Source of the DNA: Agromyces sp. SYSU T00194
GTDB lineage: Bacteria > Actinomycetota > Actinomycetes > Actinomycetales > Microbacteriaceae
Direction: 5' to 3'
Length of the DNA: 64,000 nt
Assembly (NCBI RefSeq): GCF_040496035.1
Contig: NZ_JBEPJZ010000001.1
Location: 620,001-684,000, forward strand
The position numbers were made by a program, and so were the translations under genes. Under the pieces are notes generated by a model. It saw nothing but the letters and a program-made list of their open reading frames with translations, was not told the origin of the DNA and searched no databases. Positions 24,921-33,258 of this stretch are shown piece by piece (positions within the stretch are counted from its first letter, which is position 1; every line of letters begins with the position of its first letter).

Positions 24921-26768
24921 ATGCATCGCTCCACACGTACCCGCCGCATGCGCGGCATCACGGCCGCACTCGCGGCCGCGGGGGTCGCCGCCGTCGCCGT
25001 CGGGCTCGCCCCGGCGGCGGCCGCGGCGCCGCCCCCCGCCCAGGTCGAGACCCTCCCCTACGCCGTCGACACGTCCAACCAGGCCGCCTGGTGGTCGCCG
25101 GTCGACGTGTTCGAGGGCGTGACCTACTTCGCCTATGACGCCCCCGGGCCGAGCTCGTGGAACCACGAGGTGCACCTCGCCGCGCGCGACGCGGAGGGCA
25201 GCTGGGTCGACGGATGCCTCCGGCTGGCGTCGGGCTCCTGTGCCACGTTCCTCGACGACAACGGCCACAACCAGCCGTCCGTCGTCGTCGACGGCACGGG
25301 CACGATCCACGCGTTCGTGTCGATGCACCACGAGCAGTGGAACTACTTCCGCTCGACGGTGCCGGGCGACGTCACCTCGCTCGTCGACGCGACCGCGGAC
25401 ATGCCCGACCTCGACGGCACGATCACCTACCCGGTCACCGCGCGCGGTCCGGAGGGCGACGCCTGGGTGCTCGTGCGCTCGGGGGCAGAGAGCCAGGCGC
25501 GCCGCGAGGGCGTGCTGTACCACCTCGACCCCGCGGTCGGGCTCTGGGAGCGCGAGACCGTCGTCGGCGCCGCGCGCGGCACGTCGTTCTACCCCGACGA
25601 CGTCGAGGTCGACGAGCGCGGACGCGTGCACCTGCTCTGGGAGTGGGGCCCGTTCCCGGCGGACCCGTCGCGCCACCTCGGCTCGTACGTCGTGTACGAC
25701 CCTGCCGACGGCTCGTTCCAGGACGTCGCAGGCGCCACGCTGGCGGGGCCGATCACGCCCGACACCGCGGGCGCCGTGATCTGGCAGCCGTTCACCGAGG
25801 GCGAGGAACTCACGACCTACGCACCGGCCCTGCAGAGCGCGAAGCTCGCGATCCGCAACAACGCGCTGGAGGGCATCGCCTACCGCTTCGTCCCCGCGGG
25901 CGAGGGTGCGTACGACATCTGGCACGCGAGCTGGGACGGCACCGGCTGGGTGCGCACGATGCTCGTCGACGCCTCGTCGCTGGGCGTCGGCGTGACCACG
26001 ATCGCCGCGATCGACATCACCTCCTTCGGCGCCAAGACCCGCGTCTACGGCGTGCTCGGCGTGCCCGACTGCGGTGTGCTGCGTAGCCAGGTGATCGTGC
26101 TCGAGCAGTTCGCGGGCAGCGACGCGTGGACCGCGAACCTCGTGGGCGAGGACGTCACCGGCCAGCAGCGGCTGCGCGCGGCGGTCGACGAGGACGGCAA
26201 CGACGTGCTCTACGTCAGCGCGCCCGCGGCCGGGCCGGGCAGCGGCACCCTGAGCCACGTGCTCGTTCCGCGTGCGGGGCCTGCGGCGACGGATGCCTCG
26301 CTGGCCGACGCCGTGGCCGACATCGGCGGCGACGTGATCGGGGAGAACGTCGCCCTCGGCGCCGATGTGACGGCGTCCTCGGAGCTGCGCGAGAACACGG
26401 CCGCGACGCTCGCGGTCGACGGGGTCTGCGCCGATGCGAGCCGCTGGATCTCGGCGCTCGACGACCTCACGCCGAGCATCACCGCGGACTGGCACGAGCC
26501 GACCCCGCTCGAGGTCGTCCGTGTCCGCAGCGGCTACAGCGGCGGCATCCCCTCCCAGTCCGTGCTCCGCGACTTCACCGTCGAGGTGCACACCGCCGAC
26601 GGGTGGATCGAGATCGGCCGCTTCGACGACAACGTCGACGGCACCGTGCTCGCAGCCGCCGACGGGCTCGTCGCCGACCAGGTGCGCCTGCACATCACCG
26701 ACCCATCCGCCTCGTCCACCGACGTGGCACGCGTCTACGAGATCGAAGCGATCCGCAGCGGCGGATGA
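24921..26768 (+). CDS. Secreted BNR-4 repeat protein with C-terminal F5/8 type C domain, 615 aa
   Basis: AGGAGGAA precedes ATG 24921. A Sec signal peptide ends near AAAAAPPP. Residues ~45-440 match BNR-4-type beta-propellers, with DDNGHNQPSVVVDGTGTIHA and FVSMHHEQWNYFRST, and the downstream FYPDDVEVDERGRVHLLWEW. This fold is shared with family PL24/PL25 ulvan lyases and other uncharacterised polysaccharide-active enzymes, so lyase or binding activity on an anionic polysaccharide is possible. Residues ~480-612 are an F5/8C (CBM32-like) carbohydrate-binding domain (NVALGADVTASSELRENTA, DFTVEVHTADGWIEIGRFDD). It probably feeds the adjacent importer. Confidence 0.8.
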   Translation: MHRSTRTRRMRGITAALAAAGVAAVAVGLAPAAAAAPPPAQVETLPYAVDTSNQAAWWSPVDVFEGVTYFAYDAPGPSSWNHEVHLAARDAEGSWVDGCLRLASGSCATFLDDNGHNQPSVVVDGTGTIHAFVSMHHEQWNYFRSTVPGDVTSLVDATADMPDLDGTITYPVTARGPEGDAWVLVRSGAESQARREGVLYHLDPAVGLWERETVVGAARGTSFYPDDVEVDERGRVHLLWEWGPFPADPSRHLGSYVVYDPADGSFQDVAGATLAGPITPDTAGAVIWQPFTEGEELTTYAPALQSAKLAIRNNALEGIAYRFVPAGEGAYDIWHASWDGTGWVRTMLVDASSLGVGVTTIAAIDITSFGAKTRVYGVLGVPDCGVLRSQVIVLEQFAGSDAWTANLVGEDVTGQQRLRAAVDEDGNDVLYVSAPAAGPGSGTLSHVLVPRAGPAATDASLADAVADIGGDVIGENVALGADVTASSELRENTAATLAVDGVCADASRWISALDDLTPSITADWHEPTPLEVVRVRSGYSGGIPSQSVLRDFTVEVHTADGWIEIGRFDDNVDGTVLAAADGLVADQVRLHITDPSASSTDVARVYEIEAIRSGG

Positions 26769-26775
26769 CCGACGG

Positions 26776-26814
26776 CCGGTGCGCCCTCCACAACGGCGGG
26801 GGAGGGCGCACCGG
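26776..26814 (+). terminator. 14-bp stem hairpin between BNR and FAD genes
   Basis: CCGGTGCGCCCTCC (26776-26789) pairs with GGAGGGCGCACCGG (26801-26814), then a C/T run. It lies 8 bp after the BNR stop and 68 bp before the FAD oxidoreductase start, so it may terminate partially or stabilise the upstream mRNA and set the ratio of the two products. Confidence 0.65.
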
Positions 26815-26881
26815 CTCCCCCTCCTCCCCCGCCGAGCCCCACCACCATCACCCGCACCGCCCCGGAAGGACCCCGCACCGC

Positions 26882-29158
26882 ATGCGCACTCAGACCGTCG
26901 AAGCCGACATCGTCGTGGTCGGAGGCGGCCTCGCGGGCGTCGCCGCGGCCGTCGCCGCGGCGCGCCAGGGTCGCCGCGTCGTGCTGGTCAACAACCGCCC
27001 GGTGCTCGGCGGCAACTCCTCGTCGGAGGTGCGGGTGTGGGTCTGCGGGGCGACCGCGCACGGCAACCAGCGCTGGGCGCGCGAGACCGGCATCATCGGC
27101 GAGCTCTACGTCGAGAACCAGTACCGCAACCCCGAGGGCAACCCGGTCTACTGGGACGACGTGGTGCTCGACACCGTGCGCCGCGAGCCGAACCTGCAGC
27201 TGTTCCTCAACACCGACGTGTCGGAGGTCGACGCGAGCGGCCCGGACGACGCGCGTCGCATCGAGTCGGTCACCGGCTGGACCATGGGTGCCGAGATCCG
27301 CACGACGTTCCGCGCGCCGGTCTTCCTCGACTGCACGGGCGACGGCATCGTCGGCCACCTCGCCGGCGCCCGGTACCGGCTCGGCAAGGAGGGGCGCGAC
27401 GAGTTCGGCGAGGAGTGGGCACCGCCGCAGGCCGCGCGCGAGTTCCTCGGGTCGACGCTCCTCTTCTATACGCGCGACCTCGGCCGACCCGTGAAGTACG
27501 TCGCGCCCGAGACGGCGAAGGACATCACCCGCACGCCCATCCCGACCTCCCGCGTCATCCGCAGCGGCGACAGCGGCGCGCACTACTGGTGGATCGAGTG
27601 GGGCGGCGAGCTCGACATCGTCGACGACAACGAGCAGATCCGCGACGAGCTGCGCTCGGTCATCCTCGGCGTCTGGGACTACATCAAGAACTCCGGGGAC
27701 TTCGACGCCGAGACCCTCACCCTCGAGTGGATCGGCAACCTGCCCGGCAAGCGCGAGTACCGGCGCTTCATCGGCGACTACACCCTGCACCAGGGCGACG
27801 TCATCGAGCAGACGTCGTTCGACGACGGGGTCGCCTTCGGCGGCTGGTCGATCGACCTGCATCCGGCCCAGGGCATGTACGCCGAGGGTGCCGGTGCGCT
27901 CCAGCGCTTCTCCGACGGGGTCTTCGAGATTCCGTTCCGCTCGCTCTACTCCGCGAACGTCGAGAACCTGCTCATGGCAGGGCGCGACGTCTCGGCCACG
28001 CACATCGCCTTCGGCGCGGCGCGCGTCATGGCCACCTGTGCGGCCATGGGCGAAGCCGCCGGCACTGCCGCCGTGCTCTGCGTCGAGCACGGCGTGACCC
28101 CTCGGCAGCTGTACGCCGACCACCGCGAGGACCTGCGACAGACCCTGCTGCGCTGGGACGCCCCCGTGCTCGGGGTCGCCAACGCCGACCCGCTCGACCT
28201 GGCACGGCTCGCCCGGGTGAGCGCGTCGAGCACGACGGTCGAGCTCACGCCGGGTGCCGCCGAGGGAGACGAGCGGATGCCGCATCCGCTCGTCGACGAC
28301 CTCGCCATCGTGCTGCCGGTGCACGGCGGGCTCGACACCGTGGGCCTGCTCGTCGCCGCCGAACGCGACACGACGCTCGAGGTGGAGGTGTACTCGACGG
28401 GGAAGCCGCAGAACGTCGTGCCCGCGCACCTCGAGCATGCGACCACGGTCGCGCTCGCCGCCGGCGGGGCCCGCTGGGTGACCGCGGCGACGCCGTTCGC
28501 GCCGGAGGCGCCGGCGAACGCGATCGTCGTGCTGCGCGCGAATCCCGACGTCGTCGTGCACACGACCGCCCCACTCCCGCCGGGCGTGCTCGCGCTCGTG
28601 CACCGCGTCGACAACGACGATCAGAACGTGCAGATCAGCCGGGACGAGCTGCTCGTGCAATGGCCGACCAAGCCACTGCGCGGCCGCTCGATCGTCTTCC
28701 GCGCCGACGTCGGCGACGCGCTCGCCGCCGAGCGCGCGACCAGCGGGCCGAACCGCCCCTACGGCGGGCCGAACCTCTGGGCGTCGGAGCACGTCGCGCC
28801 GGGCCGCCCCGAGTGGCTGCGCCTCGACTGGGACGCACCGGTCGCCGCCCGCGAGGTGCGGCTCGTCTTCGACGACGACGTCGACCTCGAGCTGAACACG
28901 CTGCACCACCACCGCAGCCCCGACGAGGTGCTGCCCCAGCTGGTGCGCGACTACCGCGTCGAGGTGCTGCCCGCCGGCATCGATGGGGGGCCGGATGCCA
29001 CCTGGCGCACGATCGCCGACGAGCGCGACAACCGGTGGCGCCACCGCATCCACGCGCTGCCCGCCGACCTCGGTGCGATCCGCGCCGCGCGGGTCGTCGT
29101 GACGGCGACGAACGGCGCCCGCGAGGCGCGCATCATCGCGTTCCGGGTGCAATCGTGA
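26882..29158 (+). CDS. FAD-dependent oxidoreductase with C-terminal beta-sandwich domains, 758 aa
   Basis: The N-terminal ~440 residues are a FAD_oxidored (PF12831-type) domain: Rossmann motif VVVGGGLAGVAAAVAAARQG, then NRPVLGGNSSSEVRVWVCGA and later LLMAGRDVSATHIAFGAAR with the FAD-binding GxAAG-like end. It has no signal peptide, so it is cytoplasmic. Residues ~440-758 look like two galactose-binding-type beta-sandwiches (LARVSASSTTVELTPG and NLWASEHV...WLRLDW, DYRVEVLPAG), similar in design to the F5/8C domain of the upstream secreted protein. Family members sit in polysaccharide-use loci and probably oxidise a sugar or sugar derivative. The reaction is unknown. Confidence 0.8.
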   Translation: MRTQTVEADIVVVGGGLAGVAAAVAAARQGRRVVLVNNRPVLGGNSSSEVRVWVCGATAHGNQRWARETGIIGELYVENQYRNPEGNPVYWDDVVLDTVRREPNLQLFLNTDVSEVDASGPDDARRIESVTGWTMGAEIRTTFRAPVFLDCTGDGIVGHLAGARYRLGKEGRDEFGEEWAPPQAAREFLGSTLLFYTRDLGRPVKYVAPETAKDITRTPIPTSRVIRSGDSGAHYWWIEWGGELDIVDDNEQIRDELRSVILGVWDYIKNSGDFDAETLTLEWIGNLPGKREYRRFIGDYTLHQGDVIEQTSFDDGVAFGGWSIDLHPAQGMYAEGAGALQRFSDGVFEIPFRSLYSANVENLLMAGRDVSATHIAFGAARVMATCAAMGEAAGTAAVLCVEHGVTPRQLYADHREDLRQTLLRWDAPVLGVANADPLDLARLARVSASSTTVELTPGAAEGDERMPHPLVDDLAIVLPVHGGLDTVGLLVAAERDTTLEVEVYSTGKPQNVVPAHLEHATTVALAAGGARWVTAATPFAPEAPANAIVVLRANPDVVVHTTAPLPPGVLALVHRVDNDDQNVQISRDELLVQWPTKPLRGRSIVFRADVGDALAAERATSGPNRPYGGPNLWASEHVAPGRPEWLRLDWDAPVAAREVRLVFDDDVDLELNTLHHHRSPDEVLPQLVRDYRVEVLPAGIDGGPDATWRTIADERDNRWRHRIHALPADLGAIRAARVVVTATNGAREARIIAFRVQS

Positions 29159-29232
29159 CCCGGAATCGCACTACGGTGATCACCGGGGCGGAACGCCGCC
29201 GCTCAGACCGCACCGCAGCGAGGAGCACCAAC

Positions 29233-30141
29233 GTGACCGACGCCGCCGCCGCGCCGCGCCGCAGCGCGCCGATGCCGCGTCGCGAGCGCACGGGGATCGT
29301 CGCCCTCGCCGTGCCCAACCTGGAGGAGCCGTACTTCGCCGAGCTCACGGCGCTGATCGTGCGCCGCGCCGACGCCCGCGGGCTGTCGATCCTCATCCAG
29401 CAGACCGAGGGGTCGCACGAGCGCGAGGTCGACATCGCCAACGGCGTCGGGCTGCCGGCCACCGACGGGCTCATCCACATCCCTCGCGCACTCACCGTCG
29501 GCGACCTCACCCGACGCACCTCGCCCGGGCCGCTCGTGCTGCTGGGCGAGCACATCCAGGTGAGCCCGTTCACGCACATCACGATCGACAACCGCGCGGC
29601 GGCGCGCGCCGCGACCGAGCACCTCGCCAAGGCCGGATGCACGCGGGTCGCGTTCGTCGGCCCGCGCGATGCCAGCCCGTCGGACGCCGCCGACCAGCGC
29701 TTCGCGGGCTACCGCGACGCCGTCGCCGCCCGCGGGCTCGCAGCGGACGCCGACCTCGTCGCTCAGGTCGTCTCGTTCACGTCGGCCGAGGGCCGGCGCG
29801 CCATGCGCGGACTGCTCGCCACGGGCATCCGCCCCGACGGCGTGGTCTGCTCCAACGACTCCGTGGCGTTCGGCGTGCTCGCCGCCCTGCACGAGGCCCG
29901 GCTCGACGTGCCGGCCGACGTCGCCGTGATCGGCATCGACGACGTGCGCGCCGCGGCGTTCGCGGTGCCGGCGCTCTCGTCGGTCGCACCCGACAAGGAG
30001 GCGATCGCCGAGGCGGCACTCGACGAGCTCGAGCGGCAGGTCTCCAGCCCGCCCGGCGCCGACCTCCCGGTGCGGCACGTCGTCGTGCCCGCGACGATCG
30101 TCGAGCGGGCGAGCTCGGCCCGCCGCGAGCGGACGCGCTGA
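29233..30141 (+). CDS. LacI-type ligand-binding protein lacking the helix-turn-helix, 302 aa
   Basis: From GIVALAVPNLEEPYFAELTA to the end this is the type-I periplasmic-binding-protein fold of LacI regulators (HITIDNRAAARAATEHLAKA, VAFVGPRDASPSDAADQRFAG, GVVCSNDSVAFGVLAALHEA, DVAVIGIDDVRAAAFAVPAL). The usual N-terminal DNA-binding domain and hinge are absent: before the core there is only a ~20-residue Ala/Arg-rich stretch. GTG 29233 has AGGAG 7 nt upstream. No HTH is encoded in any frame in the 75 bp between it and the FAD gene. It may act as a co-regulator or sugar sensor. Confidence 0.75.
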   Translation: MTDAAAAPRRSAPMPRRERTGIVALAVPNLEEPYFAELTALIVRRADARGLSILIQQTEGSHEREVDIANGVGLPATDGLIHIPRALTVGDLTRRTSPGPLVLLGEHIQVSPFTHITIDNRAAARAATEHLAKAGCTRVAFVGPRDASPSDAADQRFAGYRDAVAARGLAADADLVAQVVSFTSAEGRRAMRGLLATGIRPDGVVCSNDSVAFGVLAALHEARLDVPADVAVIGIDDVRAAAFAVPALSSVAPDKEAIAEAALDELERQVSSPPGADLPVRHVVVPATIVERASSARRERTR

Positions 30142-30185
30142 GCGGTGGGGCCCGCCGCATCCGGCCGGCGCACGCCGGCGGGGCG

Positions 30186-31031
30186 TCAGCCGATCAGCTC
30201 GTCCGTCACGGCGCGCACGTCCGTCGCCGCATCCGCCCCACTCGTCGGGACCGGCACGACCCAGAGCTCGCCGACCTGCTCGGCGATGACGCCGCGTGCC
30301 TCGTCGGGCAGGCCGTCATCGGTCACCAGGCGGTCGATCTCGTTGAGGTCCATGATCGTCGTCAGGCCGACGACCCCCCACTTGGCGTGGTCGGCGAGCA
30401 CGACCGCCTCACGACCCGCCGCGGCCAGCGCACGGTCGGTCTCGGCCTCGAGCAGGTTGGTGGTGGTGAGTCCGGCCTGCAGGTCGACGCCGTACACCGT
30501 CAGGAACACGACGTCGCAGTGCAGGTGCTCGAGCGAGCGCACTGCGACCGGACCGACCAACGCATCCGACGGCGTGCGCACGCCGCCGGTCAGCACGACC
30601 GTCTGCGTGTACGGCTCGTCGGCGCGGTCGGGGCGGCGGAAGAGGTCGGCCACGGGCAGCGAGTTCGTCACGATCGTCAGGTCGGGGACGCGTCGCAGCT
30701 CCTGCGCGAGCACCCAGGTCGTCGTGCCGCCGGACAGCCCGACGGCCATGCCGGGCTCGACCAGCTCGGCCGCGCGCGCGGCGATGGCACGCTTCTCGGC
30801 GAGCATGCGGTGGGTGCGGTCCTCGAAGCCGCGCGACGCATCGGCACCGACGCCGTGGGCGGTCGCTCCGCCGCGCACCTTCTCGATCGCCCCGTCGGCG
30901 GCGAGCACGTCGAGGTCGCGACGGATCGTCATGGCACTGACGTCGAGCTCGGCCGCCAGGTCGGCGATGGTGGCGGCACCCCGACGGCGCACGGCGGCGA
31001 CGATCCGCGACCTGCGTTCCGCGACGAGCAC
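30186..31031 (-). CDS. DeoR-family transcriptional regulator, 281 aa
   Basis: N-terminal HTH: AERRSRIVAAVRRRGAATIA, LAAELDVSAMTIRRDLDVLA, with the wing GAIEKVRGGATAHG. The C-terminal DeoRC sugar-phosphate-sensing domain follows (MAVGLSGGTTTWVLAQELRR, VTNSLPVADLF, LTGGVRTPSDALVGPVA, TTTNLLEAETDRAL, LADHAKWGVVG). GTG 31031 has AAGGAG 7 nt upstream. It is convergent with the LacI-like gene and divergent from the esterase across 132 bp, so it probably controls one or both carbohydrate units in response to a sugar phosphate. Confidence 0.92.
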   Translation of the reverse strand: MLVAERRSRIVAAVRRRGAATIADLAAELDVSAMTIRRDLDVLAADGAIEKVRGGATAHGVGADASRGFEDRTHRMLAEKRAIAARAAELVEPGMAVGLSGGTTTWVLAQELRRVPDLTIVTNSLPVADLFRRPDRADEPYTQTVVLTGGVRTPSDALVGPVAVRSLEHLHCDVVFLTVYGVDLQAGLTTTNLLEAETDRALAAAGREAVVLADHAKWGVVGLTTIMDLNEIDRLVTDDGLPDEARGVIAEQVGELWVVPVPTSGADAATDVRAVTDELIG

Positions 31032-31163
31032 CGGCTCTCCTTCCGACCCTCGGGCCAGTCTGCCACGGCACGGGGCGCCCCCGCGGGCGCCGTCCCGAGG
31101 CGGCGACGGACGTGCGCGCGACGCGATCGGCGCACGGGTGCAGGACAGGACCACGACGAGGGG

Positions 31164-32216
31164 ATGCGACGCGTGATCGGCTCGATGCGGCATCCGTGGT
31201 TCCCCGATGCGGAGATCGACGGCAGCTACGGATGCGACGAGGCCGCGCTGCGCGCCGTCGCTCCGATCGACCCGCCCGACGGGTTCGCCGAGCGCTGGCG
31301 GGCGTGGAACCTGGCCGCTCGACGCACGCCCGCCGATCCGGAGCTCGAGCCGATCGGGCGCATCGGGGCGCACGACGTGTCGGCGCTGGCGTTCGGCACG
31401 GCGGACGGGCTGCGCATCCACGGCTGGCTCGCGGTGCCGTCCTCCGGGCCCGCGCGGGTCGGCATCGTGCACAGCCACGGGTACGGCGGGCGCGAGGCGC
31501 CCGAGTTCGGTCGCGTACCCGAGGACGCCGCGGCGGTCTTCCCCGTGGCGCGCGGGCTCGGCGCGGTGAACGTCGGCATCGGCGCGCCCGCGGAGCGCGA
31601 CGCGCACGTCGTGCACGGCATCGAGACGGACGAGACGTACGTGCTCGGGCGCTGCGCGTCCGACCTGTGGAGCGCGGCGAACGTGCTCGACGAGGTGGTC
31701 GGCCCGCTGCCGCACTACCTCGTCGGCGAGAGCTTCGGCGGCGGCATCGGCGCGCTCGCGCTGCCGTGGGACGACCGGCTCATGGGCGCCACGCTGATCG
31801 TGCCGAGCTTCGGCCAGCACGCCGTGCGCCTCGGGCTGCGCTGCGAGGGCAGCGGCGAGGCGCTGCGCCGCTGGGTCGCCGACCACCCCGAGGCGCGCGA
31901 GGTGCTGCGAACGTTCGACGCCTCGACGGCGGCGCTGTTCGCGCGCGTGCCCGTGCGCGTCGAGGCGGCGCTCTGGGACACGGTGGTGCCGCCGCCCGGC
32001 CAGTTCGCGGTCGCGGCCGGCATCGCCGCATCCGGCGCCGACCTCGAGCTCGCGGTGCTGCCCGCCGGGCACGCCGAGTACCCCGGGCTGCCCGAGGTGC
32101 GCGCGGCCGCCGAGGCCGCGACGCTGCGGCACATCGCCGCCGCGCTCGCGCACCGACGTCCCGACCGGGACGACGCAGCCGACGAGGGGCTGCGCCGCCG
32201 AGGCATCCGCCCCTAG
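31164..32216 (+). CDS. Acetyl xylan esterase-like alpha/beta hydrolase (AXE1/CE7 relative), 350 aa
   Basis: An alpha/beta hydrolase with HSHGYGGREAPEF near the oxyanion loop, nucleophile Ser in YLVGESFGGGIGALAL, acid Asp in EAALWDTVVPPPGQF and His in LPAGHAEYPG. The overall order and the D-x-V-PP motif match AXE1/CE7 esterases that deacetylate xylan or small sugars, though the family RGQ motif is not kept. No signal peptide, so it acts on imported oligosaccharides. ATG 31164 is chosen (GAGG just upstream); GTG 31173 is an alternative. Divergent from deoR. Confidence 0.78.
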   Translation: MRRVIGSMRHPWFPDAEIDGSYGCDEAALRAVAPIDPPDGFAERWRAWNLAARRTPADPELEPIGRIGAHDVSALAFGTADGLRIHGWLAVPSSGPARVGIVHSHGYGGREAPEFGRVPEDAAAVFPVARGLGAVNVGIGAPAERDAHVVHGIETDETYVLGRCASDLWSAANVLDEVVGPLPHYLVGESFGGGIGALALPWDDRLMGATLIVPSFGQHAVRLGLRCEGSGEALRRWVADHPEAREVLRTFDASTAALFARVPVRVEAALWDTVVPPPGQFAVAAGIAASGADLELAVLPAGHAEYPGLPEVRAAAEAATLRHIAAALAHRRPDRDDAADEGLRRRGIRP

Positions 32217-32240
32217 GCTTTCGGGCACGAGGAGGTCCAC

Positions 32241-33059
32241 ATGGCCGATCGGATGCCGAAGTCGCTGTACAAGCGCGAGCTGAAGTCGCTGCAGGCGAAG
32301 CTCGTCGAGATGCAGAAGTGGGTGCAGCAGTCGGGCACGCGCGTCGTCGTGATCTTCGAGGGGCGCGATGCCGCGGGCAAGGGCTCGGCGATCAAGCGCG
32401 TCTCGGAGTACCTGAACCCCCGGCAGGCGCGCATCGTCGCGCTGCCCGCGCCGAGCGAACGCGACAAGACGCGCTGGTACTTCCAGCGGTACGTGCCGCA
32501 CCTGCCGGCCGGCGGCGAGATCGTGCTGATGGACCGCTCCTGGTACAACCGCGCCGGGGTCGAGCGCGTCATGGGCTACTGCACGAACGAGGAGTACCAG
32601 CGGTTCCTGCAGCAGGCGCCGATCTTCGAGCGGATGCTCGTGGACGACGGCATCATCCTGCTGAAGTACTGGTTCAGCGTCTCCGACGTCGTGCAGGAGG
32701 AGCGCTTCCGCTCGCGCCTCGACGACCCGATGCGGCGGTGGAAGCTCAGCGTCACCGACCTCGCGTCGATCACGAAGTGGGAGGACTACTCGCGCGCCAA
32801 GGACCGCATGTTCGTGCACACCGACATCGCCGAGGCGCCCTGGTACGAGATCGAGAGCGACGACAAGCGGCGCTCGCGCATCAACGTGATGGCGCACATC
32901 CTGTCGAAGGTGCCGTGGGAGCCGGTGCCGCAGCGCACGATCGAGATTCCCGAGCGCCCGCCGTCGGAGGGCTACGAGCGCCCGCCGCGGCAGTGGTCGA
33001 ACTCGGTGCCCGACTACGCCGGCGAGCTCGAGCAGCGCGAGGCCGCACGCAAGCACTAG
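32241..33059 (+). CDS. ppk2: Polyphosphate kinase 2, 272 aa
   Basis: PPK2 transfers phosphate between polyphosphate and nucleoside diphosphates. Walker A IFEGRDAAGKGSAIKR and Walker B/lid MDRSWYNRAGVERVMGY are both complete, with KYWFSVSDVVQEERFRSR and the DPMRRWKLSVTDL motif that marks class I PPK2. Length is typical. A GAGGAGG-like ribosome-binding site precedes ATG 32241; TAGGCT at 32213 may be the -10 element. It follows the esterase by 24 bp. Confidence 0.93.
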   Translation: MADRMPKSLYKRELKSLQAKLVEMQKWVQQSGTRVVVIFEGRDAAGKGSAIKRVSEYLNPRQARIVALPAPSERDKTRWYFQRYVPHLPAGGEIVLMDRSWYNRAGVERVMGYCTNEEYQRFLQQAPIFERMLVDDGIILLKYWFSVSDVVQEERFRSRLDDPMRRWKLSVTDLASITKWEDYSRAKDRMFVHTDIAEAPWYEIESDDKRRSRINVMAHILSKVPWEPVPQRTIEIPERPPSEGYERPPRQWSNSVPDYAGELEQREAARKH

Positions 33060-33154
33060 GCGGGCGGATGCCTCGGGCGAGCGGATGCCTCGGGGCGACC
33101 GCCGCGCGATGGCAGCCCGGCCCCTGCGTCCACGCCCGCCGCGCCCTCCCGAAC

Positions 33155-33240
33155 GCATGCCGCGGCGGGCCACACGCCGCGCTCGTGCATGCCTTCGGTG
33201 CGGTGCGCGCACGTCTGCATGCATTCGGGCGTGCTCCTGC
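33155..33240. repeat. GCATG-NN-TTCG repeat, 30-bp period (copy B)
   Basis: TGCATGCCTTCGG (33186) and TGCATGCATTCGG (33216) are exactly 30 bp apart, with a weaker GCATGCCG at 33155 32 bp earlier. This is the same design as at 19313-19356. It lies in the ~200-bp convergent gap between ppk2 and the MFS gene (33060-33258), which also begins with two GCGGATGCCTCGGG copies (33063 and 33079). No gene is seen there. Confidence 0.5.
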
Positions 33241-33258
33241 GGTGCGGGCGGCGCGGTG

